DNA from: Deroplatys truncata
Lineage: Eukaryota > Arthropoda > Insecta > Mantodea > Mantidae
Length of the DNA: 64,000 bases
Reading direction: 5' to 3'
Assembly: GCA_030765065.1 (NCBI GenBank)
Contig: CM060982.1
Coordinates: forward strand, 14,753,630-14,817,629
This document shows, piece after piece, positions 46,841 to 57,034 of the stretch. Every line of letters starts with the position of its first letter. Position 1 is the first letter of the stretch. The notes below the pieces were generated by a model, which had not been told where the DNA came from, made no database searches, and was given only the letters and a program-made list of their open reading frames with translations. The position numbers were made by a program, and so were the translations under genes.

Positions 46841-46844
46841 AATC

Positions 46845-47110
46845 TGTGCATGTGGGGACGCTAGCCTTATGATCCAAAGGTAGCGGGTTCAAACCCGGTC
46901 CAGGTCCATGGGCTTTTAGTATGCTTAAAAGTGATGGCCCCATGTCAGCAGATTTACTAGCATGTAAAATAACTGCTGCGGTACGAAATTCGGATTCACC
47001 GGCGGCGTTACAATTATCGTGGTAATTGAAAGCGTAAAATAACTCCTGAGGGACGAAATTCCGGCACACTGGCGGCGCTGACATTATTATCGTAATTGAG
47101 AGCGTTGCTA
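46845..47110 (+). mobile_element. tRNA-related SINE with a duplicated ~70-bp tail
   Basis: The head has box B GGGTTCAAACCCGGTC (~46885-46900). The tail contains two direct copies of a ~70-bp unit, AAAATAACT(G/C)CTG..G to TTGA.AGCGT (46966-47036 and 47037-47107), each with a GG(A/C)AC..CCGGCGGCG-like core. Confidence 0.6.
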
Positions 47111-47114
47111 ACAA

Positions 47115-48000
47115 AAAATGTTTATTTTATGTATTTGGGAGTGGGTAATGGATAGTGATAATAATCTCTCTATAAGCCGAGACTTTTCTTCTTTTTTCCG
47201 GACGATGCTTGTTTTTTATTTACGTGGCTATTATGAATTAATGAGTGCTAAAACAAATTTCCTTAAAAGATGTGAGAGATGTGTGGTTTTGTGGCACATG
47301 GCATCATATACAACATATTCTATGACAAAGGTATGTAGTTATTGTAGTCGTATTCTGCATGAGAAATCTATGCGTTTGAATTTAAGAATGTATGAATATC
47401 CGAGTCCGCCGGCAAGCAGCGTACTTTTCGGTGCCAAGGAAATGCCGGCCAGCCACGCGTCAAACCACTAGTTCTCTGTAGTTACATTATTGATTTAAAA
47501 TGTGACGCACCCATTTGTCCTTCCCTTCATTTCACTTGCCGCTTGAAAAACATTCTCAAGAATGCTTCCGTTGTTGTTATACAGGCTCTATGAGGTCAGA
47601 TGCAATTACGTTGCCTGGCCCTTCCTACAGTTACCCCCTCATATAAAATGCAGGCTTAATATTCTGAAAACGAAAAGGTGCTAAGGTCTGTTGAGTATTC
47701 CAGTCCGTGCACTTGTTATCAAATTTTTCTTATAATTACAGTTTGTTAGTATTACGATGTTTAACCGAATTAAAAGCCAATGTCATACTCATCTAGTACT
47801 GTCACTCTAAACCTCATTTGCTGAAAGACCATTCCAATTCCCACATCTTCAATATGTGGTTTTTAAATAGTTCATAGGTATCATACATCTGCAGAATAAA
47901 CTTGCGTGTTTGTTACACACTTGATCACAATACATTAATAATTTATTTTTGTGCAGTCATGCCAAAATTCGTGATATGAATCAGTTAATATGCCACGTGT
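47115..48000. other. Intronic sequence without recognised feature
   Basis: A 117-codon plus-strand frame (47118-47471) shows no domain, signal peptide or splice context and is not called. Confidence 0.45.
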
Positions 48001-48015
48001 GTGTTTTTATTGCAG

Positions 48016-48196
48016 TTGCCGATGTACCATGCGGACGTCAGTGGAGGAGCAGGGTAGGCCGAATTGTTGGTGGGGAATCCGCAACACCAGGAGAGTTTCC
48101 TTGGTTAGTGTCCATAACTCGCAGAGGAGGACATTTTTGTGGCGGTACGCTTGTAAACAGTCGATGGGTCCTTACGGCAGCCCACTGCATGTGCAG
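48016..48196 (+). CDS. Secreted trypsin-like serine protease, exon 2 (activation site, catalytic His)
   Basis: Acceptor TTTTTATTGCAG precedes and donor CAG|GTAACT follows. The frame gives [19 protein letters not shown], so a very short propeptide with one Cys ends at R|IVGG, the trypsin-type activation cut. Then come [27 protein letters not shown] with catalytic His, and MC. The propeptide Cys (PCG) would pair with the Cys of WPACLP in exon 3, tethering the propeptide after activation. No clip domain is present. The exon ends in phase 2 (AG|T), matching exon 3. Family S1A, extracellular. Substrate specificity cannot be judged without the Ser exon. Confidence 0.92.
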
Positions 48197-49046
48197 GTAA
48201 CTGCGAACAGTTCTTTATCAAGGAATTAAAACTTGTTTCATGACATATCCCATTCATTCTACATATACCTACGCCATCTTAGTCTACATAACTGGTTATG
48301 CTTCCGCACTCTGTGCTTGAGCACTCTTTGTTACACGCAAGCATTTCTTCAAGGTGAAACTGGATCGATCGCAAGGCGCACATAATATGGTACGGCAGTA
48401 TGGCATTTTGCAATGATCATGTCGGTAGACACAGCACACTTGTCTACCATATGACGTAAAAATCAACTAATAACGTAATTACACGATGCCAGGGTCACTC
48501 TTAAAACTGAAATTGGAGCTGAAATTCGGATTTATCGGGTGGACATTGCAGTTAATTTTCCCAGATTGAAATCAATGACCGATTCATAGTTTTCCACTTA
48601 CAAGGATGTGTAAGTAAACATAGGTACCGATTTAGGGGACAAGGCACTTTCTGCCGCCTAAACTTACAAATCCAGGGGCATCGCCCACTCAAAAACCTTA
48701 CCGAAGGGGCCTGGCCTCCCAAAAATTCCAAGATGCCTCTCTCCTTAAACAAACAAAAAAGAAGAATTGTTTAAACAGATCTAACAGAGTTGAAAAGGAT
48801 TACATTTATTTCAGATGCAAAGTTCAACCGTCAAACAAAAGCAATGATGATGACGCAATCTAGGTTTCAGTATCACCGGATCAGAATCAAATGTTATTGT
48901 AGTGACACATGTAGTTTCACCCCCAGGTAGAAGAAAATATTTTGCAGTTTTAATATCTGCGATCGAAGAAAGTTATGATTCCAAATGCAATTCATTTTGT
49001 ATACCATAAGAAATCCACTTGTAGGAATCGCGTTGCATCCATTTTT

Positions 49047-49185
49047 ACTTTCTCCAACACGTGCCTAGTAGACAGACAAGGTGTTCCGTTCCACCAACAT
49101 TTCGATATTGATATTATCCCGGAAATCCATATTTTGAGGCCGCTGAATAAAAAAAATATTTACAAAAAGACCGCGCGCGTGTGTG

Positions 49186-49229
<44 letters not shown>

Positions 49230-49898
49230 CAGCATAACTGAAAAACGAAAAGTCGGATAAATACTAAACTTGGTATTTAGGTTCAGTACCTTCCAAAGAC
49301 GCGACACGAAGGATTTCAAGAAAATCCCCCACCTCAACTACCCTTTACATGGAACACATTTCGAAATTTTTCATTGGGATTAAAATAGCATATTTTAAAG
49401 ACATTTACATGACAAATAAAGTAATATCTTGAATTTTCTGGGAATAGGCTTTGAAGTACTCTTCATTTGGAAGGGGTTTTGCATAATTTTGTATAACTGG
49501 TAAACGTTAAGCGACAGACGAAAACCTGCTACACAAGGTGTGGATCTCTTGAAAACACACGCTTTATTTCATTTTTTGTGGCACAAGCCATTTATAAGAT
49601 ATCCGTTATTAATGGTACGAATTGTTCATTACTTAGCCATTATCCTGAAGTCCTGTCAACATTCAGTTGTTTCTCGTGATGTCATGGAAAGAGTACGGAA
49701 TCTTAAGGCCAGCATATACCGTCCAGTTTCCTAAACATTTCACTATCACTGTCCCTTTGTATGTATAACGAAATGTGTAATGTAGCTATTTCTGCAAAGG
49801 TTTATTGTAGTAGATAAACAAGCTTTAGTAAGAACAGCTTGTCTACCCACTAATAAACGATAGAGGGTGGGAATGTGGTGTGAATGTACACATCAGAA
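49047..49898 (+). mobile_element. 885-bp family, near-complete copy with (GT)n
   Basis: Starts ACTTTCTCCAACACG after TTTTT (49042-49046) and ends TACACATCAGA followed by TTTTTT (49899-49904). It contains an expanded GT tract at 49173-49227 and the CCAAACTTGGTATTTAGG-like block. Confidence 0.75.
49173..49227. repeat. (GT)n microsatellite
   Basis: About 18 uninterrupted GT units at the site of the shorter GT tract of the family. Confidence 0.85.
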
Positions 49899-50479
49899 TT
49901 TTTTAATTCGTGACTATCCTCACACCTAAGTAATAACAAGACTTTAAAATTACTCATGTCATTTATGTGGTCATGGATTCAAATTCCTTGTATTCGCCTA
50001 GACGCTGTTGCTGTCTCTCATTGTCACTGTGAAAAAGTTAATGAACTTAGATCATCATTCAGTGGCAGATGAATTTATAAGTAGCAATTTGTAGTAGTGT
50101 TTAAGATCCGCTCTTACTAAATAATTCCATGACTTAGCGCACACATGTGTTAAGTACACATTTCTTAGTTTTGAGAAATCTCATTTCAAGTTCCACAACT
50201 GTATTTCACAACAACAATAAAACATATAATTTTAGAAAGTAAATATTACAATGCAATCTTAAATTCATTCTTGTTAAATTTTGGTTAAGAAGAATGACAT
50301 ATAACAATGTATAGGATACAACAGTGCCTTAAAGTTATAGTTGTGCGTGCTTTAACACATTTGCTTTAGGAACTAAGTGCATTTAGCACATCTGCGCATT
50401 AAGAAAAATCTGAAACCTGTAATTAAAATTACTGCACAACACTTTTTTTTATGCACATTAGTTTACATTTCTTTACATT

Positions 50480-52360
50480 TCTCTTGTGATACCTCTGTAA
50501 CTTGTTTGGCAGTTGGGATTTCTTCAACGAAACGTCTGTATTCTTCAGGAATCTACTTGCTATATAACAAGGATAAAAGATCTTTCTTCTTCTTTTCACT
50601 TACAAGCAGCTTTTTGCTGTATACAGGTTTCAGAGAAACATCCGCCCAATTCTGTTGTTTTTTCTCCTGCATTCTTGTCCTTTTTCTTGTTATACCTATC
50701 TGTGTCATGAAATAAATCTTCTGAGAGGTCATATTTGAACTGAATAAGGGTAGGTTTACTGTTATGCAATCTGATCCATTTAGCGTTTTCACCATTAATT
50801 GTGGCAGTGACGTTGTTTACTACTTTCCCCGCCAATTCCTTGAGATCATAGAAGTCTTCATAATGCATTACTGTAACCTGATATGGGGAGGGATTAATTC
50901 TGGCTTCTAAGTTCTAGGGTGCCCTTTCGCGAGTAGTGTAGACTTCCATGTGCTTCTTTTTCCGCTCGATCGTGGCATGCATAGAATCAGCTTCCAAATA
51001 AGAGTGCCCTTGTTTCATAAATTTTATGTCAATTGTCTCCACATTTTCTTTTTATTTACAGCATACATCATTCCAGTAGTGATGAATTGATTCCGTTCTG
51101 TCCACCGCACGTATCACTGAATGTGGCTAAGTGCGTAACAGTGTCAGGTAAACTGAAGACACATTTTAGGAGGCAACTTCCAATTTCTGTGCCACCTTTT
51201 CTTCCATTGCACTCGTCCCATACTCAGCAGAAAGCATCATTTCTGCTCGCATCCATTATAGTGAAATTGTAAACATTGAGTCTACGTTTGTAATAAATGT
51301 TACAGTTTCCTGCACGAGGGACACTTAAAATAGCTTGAAGATCGAAAGTGATCGATCTGAAGCTTATGCCTCCATCATCAATAGCTCTTTTTTTATCGCG
51401 TGCTTTCATTTGCATTGACCGATTTTCTCTTTTCTAGTGGTTAGCCCACTCTTCTTGCAAGGGAACTTTATCCTTAGCTGTTTGATAAGCATTAAACTTA
51501 GTGCATTGGCCCTTCTTTGGGATGTAAAAAGACAATGCTGGATCATATGAATTGAAAATACTTCGGTATACAAATAGGGAGACCGGCGTGATACCCTTTT
51601 CCTTACATTATTGCTCCTTGTATAGGCGATACATTAGGGTTAAATTCAAATCAGGTGTCAAGTACAGTTTGTTTGAGCCTTTACGGCAATAATGGGGTTC
51701 TAAATGAGGAAATGAGTTCATGTGAGTTTTTGCGTGATCCTTCTGTTCTTGAGCGGTTGCGTTGTGCGCCGATTGTCTCTGTGATCTGCCATCACATTCA
51801 GTGTACAGTCCAGTGTCACTTGCTTTCTTCATATAAAGTTCAATTATCCTATGGCTTATGACCAAAGTAGAACATAGAAAATTCAAGCACACACTTTTCC
51901 TTTCACCATGTGAATGTCGTAAATTAAATTCGCTGAATGTCGTCCTTTCTTTTGTGCAAACGTTTTTCTGCAACAAACAGGTTTGTTTACAATGAATGAG
52001 CTGAGGTAGATTTTATGTTGTACATAATCTGCCAGTTTCCAGTACTCTGCACACAAATCCAAACGTAGCGCTTTGTTGAAATTTTCACTGCACTTATACC
52101 TAGAAAAGAGTTGTTATAACATGTAGCTGTCACACCACACCCCTTTTTAATTTCAAAGCACTATAGAAAAAAAGAAGATACATATCAACACTTTGAACAC
52201 TCAACCAGCTTTGGCTTTTTTGCTGCAATAGGTTTTCCGCTCCTGTTGGTATAAGCTTGACCACTGACTCTCATAGTTTTCACCACAGAGCGTTTCCAAG
52301 CACACCATTTGCTTTCTTGCTCCTTTCCCTTGGTTGATTTTTGAAATTATTTTGCTCATT
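50480..52360 (-). pseudogene. Decayed transposon ORF with SDTCGGQN motif
   Basis: From a possible ATG at 52359 the minus strand shows a Lys-rich start, then a long open stretch (51976-51608). This contains FSEFNLRHSHGERKSVCLNF, MNSFPHLEPHYCRKGSNKLY and TPDLNLTLMYRLYKEQ. ITFDLQAILSVPRAGNC and YYKRRLNVYNFTIMD follow (51230-51370), then SDTCGGQNGIN (~51090-51122), HATIERKKKHME (~50950-50985), VTVMHYEDFYDLKELAGKVV (~50810-50880), and KKKKDLLSLL with IPEEYRRFVEEIP at the end. These blocks recur in many unnamed insect proteins that I believe are transposon-encoded, with a DDE-like core. The superfamily is not known to me. Confidence 0.6.
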
Positions 52361-52399
52361 GCCATTTTGTTTATCAGATTCTATAACAACAGAAACAAA

Positions 52400-53370
52400 A
52401 AAGTAAACCTATAGGCCTACTTCATTTTTAATCATTCAAAAGAAAGAAAATTTTTAATTAATGGATAGTTAACTCGAAACTGAGCCTTAGGATCATTGAA
52501 GTCACCATCTACAGTGGATGATTCGGAACGTTCACGTCAATGAAACCTGAACTAAAATCTGATATTGAAGTGTGTTCCTCTTCAGATAATTGCTGAGGTG
52601 CTAGTTCTGCTTGGGAACCAGAAAAATAGTTTTCCTTACTTCTTTAATTATTAATATTCATTAATAAATTCAATTTTATAGTTATTTTAAATCATTTATC
52701 AGCTTACAGACTTTAAAGGCTAATATAGCTGATAGTACACTCCAAGAAATTAGATATTCGCCCAGATTAGAATTATCTGGGTGACGAAATGTTTTGAGTA
52801 GTGGCTTTCTGTATTCAAAGTTGATTAGCATTTCAGTATGCTTAAATGAGCCGGTATCATATTAGTCTATTTACTGGTATGTTTGGGTATCAAATTCCGA
52901 CAAACTAGCGATGTTGATATTATAAACTCGCAGTTGACAGCATTGTTAACAATTATTATAAACAACATTATTGTATTAGTGCATATAATAAAAGTATTAA
53001 ATGCTAAACCATATACGGAGTCACACAATCCCCCAATGTTTAATTTTACATCGTGTATCAGTTTAAAAACATGTTAACTGAAATGTTGTAGACTTGCCTT
53101 GTACAGTAGTAAATGCTTCAGTATTAGCTAACGCCATTTCAACTAGCTTTTAGCTCGCGAAATCATTTTATCTGTGCAAATCAAACTAGTGATCACAACA
53201 CAAAGGTTAGAAGGGCTATCTAGCCGCCAAACTAACAATGAGTACATGCCGCCAACAAAGAGCACACATTGCTGAAAACTTAAAAACACAAATGTTGTAA
53301 TTGAGCACTTAACACAATATCAACACAGGTGGTGCAAACTGATGATGCATGAAATCATATGATAACTGGG
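52400..53370. other. Intronic sequence without recognised feature
   Basis: AT-rich, nothing recognised. May include the 5' end of the adjacent transposon. Confidence 0.45.
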
Positions 53371-53374
53371 TAAG

Positions 53375-53520
53375 GAAATCTTCCAGGCCAAAGTTTAGGG
53401 TACCTCCCTGGCATTTGCAGTTATGAGGACTAAAGAAAACGTGGGAAATACCCTTAGTCAGGGAGGGCGGTCCTGGTGGCATTGGAACCGCAGACAACGA
53501 CTTCAGCTACCCGTGTTGGT
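53375..53520 (-). mobile_element. tRNA-derived SINE, family C copy 3
   Basis: Minus-strand head with GCGGTTCCAATGCC (box B-like) and the diagnostic body with CAGTTATGAGGACT reversed and a CTGGCATTTGC block, more diverged than the other two copies. Confidence 0.6.
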
Positions 53521-53524
53521 AAGA

Positions 53525-55790
53525 ATAGACTGAGATGAAACACTTTCACCGGAAAACTATGTAAGACTCAACCGACTTAGCATTATGTTCCTTCAAATTT
53601 AAAATTAATGAACTAATTGTTTCAGTTTTAGGTATCTAAAAGCATCTGTACTAGGTATAATGTAATTAAATACCTTTTACTTTAGTAATTGCACTAAATA
53701 TTTTATTAATACATGCCTATACTGCACAATTCTACCCCCTTACAAAATTGATATCCATTCGGTGCCTATGTAAATGCCTTCAAGCACTGCGTCAACAATT
53801 AGAAACAATTTTGTGCTAAAGACTGAATTTGACATTTTGCAGCACTAATCAGTTCGGCAGTAGATCATATCCCTCCATATTTTCAGATATTATTGAATTG
53901 AAATTTTATAGGGGAATATATGGCAAATACAGAAATAGGAATATTCTTCCTTAATAGATGTGAAATTTTCTCAGCAACCTTTCCCTCGACTTCTCAGACA
54001 TGCTGCTTGAATCCTATCCATGCTTGGGTAAAGTTGTCTGTGAGCACTTCTTTTGGCCTATGAAAAGAAGCAAAACCTTAGAAAGAAATCGAATTTCTGA
54101 TGGGAATTTAAAATATATTCTAAGAGTGAGCAATGCTTAGCTATTTCTTTTAGATATTAATTCTATTTTAAACAGTGAAAGGTGCGAAATATACAAGAGT
54201 ACCCTTACCAGTATCGCCGATCCATAAATGTGAGTGCACTAGATTAATGTTATACTTCGACATGTAATATTTACACTAGTACTATGCACAAATGTTATAA
54301 ATGCATTTATATCAAAGATAGCCCAATGCCACAATTTTTAAACGTATCATATATTAAGTTTTTGTATGTCTGTGTAAATATAAATGTACTGCATTATGAT
54401 AATGTATCATTAATGCCATTTTAAACTTTCTTAAAACCGAACTAAATTTCCTTCGCGTTATAAATAGTATTAACTAATCAGAATGCATAGAAAGATAATC
54501 CGAAAATTAAATTTCAAATCTTTAGCCCGCTATAGTAGTGAATCGCTTTGAGTGGATACCTGCACAGACTAGCTCGCAACTCACTTGCTTACTCACGAGT
54601 GCACACTTTGTTTCGTAAGAGCGACTGAGTTGGTCATGTTCTCGCAGTGTATGTGCATAGTGTTTAGAGGTCAGTAAAGCAAAACATTTAATGCATGTTC
54701 TTAATATTACTAGAAGTCAACAGAACACAACCTAAAGAAATCATTCATAATCATATAAATAAACTTAAGTTAAATACTCAGATGGTTTGAAATCGCATTC
54801 GACAAAAGTTGTTTAAACTTCTGCTTTTCCAATTACAAGATCAACCATCAGATTATTTCAAATCTTCACGCAGTATAAGCTGATAAAACAGAACGAACTC
54901 CTCCCGTTTCCATTCCTAAAGTACTGTAAACCAATGTCTAAGGGTGGTAATAATCTTGTGTTACGGTTATTAGAGTTTGACATAAGGTGATTATTTAAGC
55001 CACTTAAATTATTGGGGCATCTAGATTAACGTTGCTGCACAAGTGGTATTACAGCTCTCTAAATGTAGGTGAACCTATTCTCTCCCTCATTCTATTTGTC
55101 GACATTATATGAAAATGGCAATAAGAGAAAAGCGTTTAAATGGAGGACTCTTTCGTAACATGGAAGTTAATTGTAGCGCATTTTTTTTTCAACTAAATTA
55201 GCAAACTGAAAAATATTTTATACTTCACGACACAGTGCAAGGATGCAGTACTGTAAAAAAGGATTGTGTTTTAGGTCAAAAGCAGCTTACCTCATCCATT
55301 CTGTTCCCCAACACCATTATGGGTGGCGAAACATTTACAGTTTGTAATTTCCAACCGCTTATTTACGACAATAAAAGTGTCAGCGTGTGGAATGTTTAGG
55401 AAATGCCTGCGCCTTTTCCTTTCTTCCACTTCTTTTGTGCCCATGTTTTAACCCCTGAGCTAGAGCTTCAATTCATTGAACACTTTTTTTTTCATTTACT
55501 TAAACATAATTTCGTGATATCCTGGTTAATATAAAATCATCAGGTTAAAAAGCCATTGGAGGTTTCATTGGACGACTCCATGGAAAACTTCGCTAGAGCA
55601 AGTTTTAAACGCCAGTTGATACAAAATGCAATGTTACAAATGTAAGACAATACTCGGATTAAACGCATCTTCTACCATAGTTAAACCCGTGACAATAAAG
55701 CTACTTATACGTTATAGATGCGCTGTTTCTTTTTTGTAGAATGAAGAACGGTATGTTGGAATTTGGAATCATTAGTTATTTTCAAATGCA
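53525..55790. other. Intronic sequence without recognised feature
   Basis: AT-rich, nothing recognised. Confidence 0.5.
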
Positions 55791-55796
55791 TGGACG

Positions 55797-55808
55797 AGCG
55801 CGCGCGCG

Positions 55809-55856
<48 letters not shown>
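55797..55856. repeat. Compound (CG)n(CA)n microsatellite
   Basis: About 10 CG units followed by about 19 CA units, 95 bases before exon 3. Alternating purine-pyrimidine tracts of this kind favour Z-DNA. Confidence 0.9.
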
Positions 55857-55859
<3 letters not shown>

Positions 55860-55950
55860 GCACGCGCGCAAAACTTGGTCTTATATACATTTTAAGTACA
55901 TAACAAAAAAGTGGCATCAGCACTAATGACGCAAACTGAATTCTCTGCAG

Positions 55951-56174
55951 TGGTCCAGTGGAGCTTCCCGTGGAGACCATCCGCGTCACGGTTGGAGAAC
56001 ACGATCTGGCTGAGCGTGAAAGGTCGCGCTACAAACGCGAGGTGCGAGTGCGGCGATTAGTCCTGCATCCTGACTACCGCTGTCAACGCTTTGTGCACGA
56101 CATTGCCCTTCTCGAGCTGGACGATGCTGTAGGATGGTCCGAATCTGTATGGCCAGCTTGTTTACCTACCGGAG
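55951..56174 (+). CDS. Secreted trypsin-like serine protease, exon 3 (catalytic Asp)
   Basis: Acceptor TTCTCTGCAG and donor GGAG|GTATGT border 224 bases. The frame, entered with one base completing AG|T, reads GPVELPVETIRVTVGEHDL, RLVLHPDYRCQRFVHDIALLEL and WPACLPTG. HDIALLEL holds the catalytic Asp (position 102 in chymotrypsin numbering). The first part is Arg-rich (ERERSRYKREVRVRR), giving a basic surface loop. The exon ends in phase 1. No following exon with GDSGGP is found before 64000, so the catalytic Ser lies outside the window and activity cannot be judged. Confidence 0.92.
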
Positions 56175-56724
56175 GTATGTCCCTTACGATTCAATGTTCA
56201 TGAAAATAACATGGTTTACCTTTTTGAAACCTTTACTTCAAAGCAAACCACACTTTTCGAGATTGTTACTGTTTTAAACTGATTTATTTAATTTGGAAAT
56301 AGATTTGATGAATCAATATTAAAATTACAATGCAGCTTGATGTTCCAGAACGCCTCTGTAATAGCGATAAAATAACCAACAAATTTAGTTAAGTGTTCGT
56401 CGCTGCTTTTGTCAAAGTCTGAAGAAGTAGCAGTAGCATTATCAGACGTCCGGAAAGTTCCGGACATGTTCTGCATTTTATCCTTTTGCCCGGCACCCGA
56501 GAGGAATTTCTGAAATTTTATAAATGTGCTACACTTTTATAAATTTAAAGTTAATTACGTTTAAGTGGATCAGGGACTTAGCAAATACAAAATTAGCCCA
56601 AATTTACTATAGAAACACGGCTCATATCAAAAGTTAATTATGTCTAAGTAGTGAGGATGTTACAATAGTGCTATGGCCCACCAAGAAGCAGGACAAAGAA
56701 AGCTTGACTTGGTAGTTGTAACGT

Positions 56725-57030
56725 GTGCACCAACATAGTTCAGTCCCTCAAAGCTTGCCTTACAGTAATAAATGCAATGCTAACAAGATTGAAATCTGCC
56801 GTAGAAAATATTTGGGTGTTTTTTTTTTGCTAATCCTGCACACAACGGTAGTGGTGAAACGGTTTTCTCTGATATTTGCACAGTGGACAAACGAAAGAAA
56901 CAACAAATTAACAAATGACTCTGTTAAAGGTATTGTTGTAGTGAAATATAATTTCAAAAACTTTAGTTCTGAAGAATTTCAGTTAAACAAACCTGATACT
57001 TTACGTAAGATCTGACCTCAGAAAAGTGAC
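56725..57030 (+). pseudogene. hAT-family C-terminal dimerisation fragment
   Basis: The plus-strand frame around 56860-57015 reads KRFSLIFAQWTNERNNKLTN, DSVKGIVVVKYNFKNFSSEE and F. This is the pattern (R.FS....WT.ERN.L....V..I..VKYNF) of hAT C-terminal domains. Only this end is recognisable. Confidence 0.55.
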
Positions 57031-57034
57031 AACA

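Larger units (their letters stand above)
12459..48015 (+). other. Intron 1 of the serine protease gene (~35.6 kb)
   Basis: Bounded by donor GTAAGT (12459) and acceptor TTTTTATTGCAG (ending 48015). It is filled mainly with transposable elements of at least eight kinds, most on the minus strand, antisense to the gene. If exon 1 belonged to a different gene the intron call would fail, but phase and peptide continuity favour it. Confidence 0.65.
48197..55950 (+). other. Intron 2 of the serine protease gene (~7.8 kb)
   Basis: GTAACT donor to TTCTCTGCAG acceptor. It contains a copy of the 885-bp family, a decayed transposon gene, a SINE and a CG/CA microsatellite. Confidence 0.85.

Noticed and set aside
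47118-47471. 117-codon plus-strand frame
   Set aside because: No recognisable domain, no conservation evidence, AT-rich codons. Probably chance.
55705-55989. Open frames on both strands over the CG/CA tract before exon 3
   Set aside because: Products of the simple repeat. The real exon is the protease frame starting at 55951.
56288-56476. 62-codon minus-strand frame near the hAT fragment
   Set aside because: Opposite strand to the recognisable hAT end and no firm motif.
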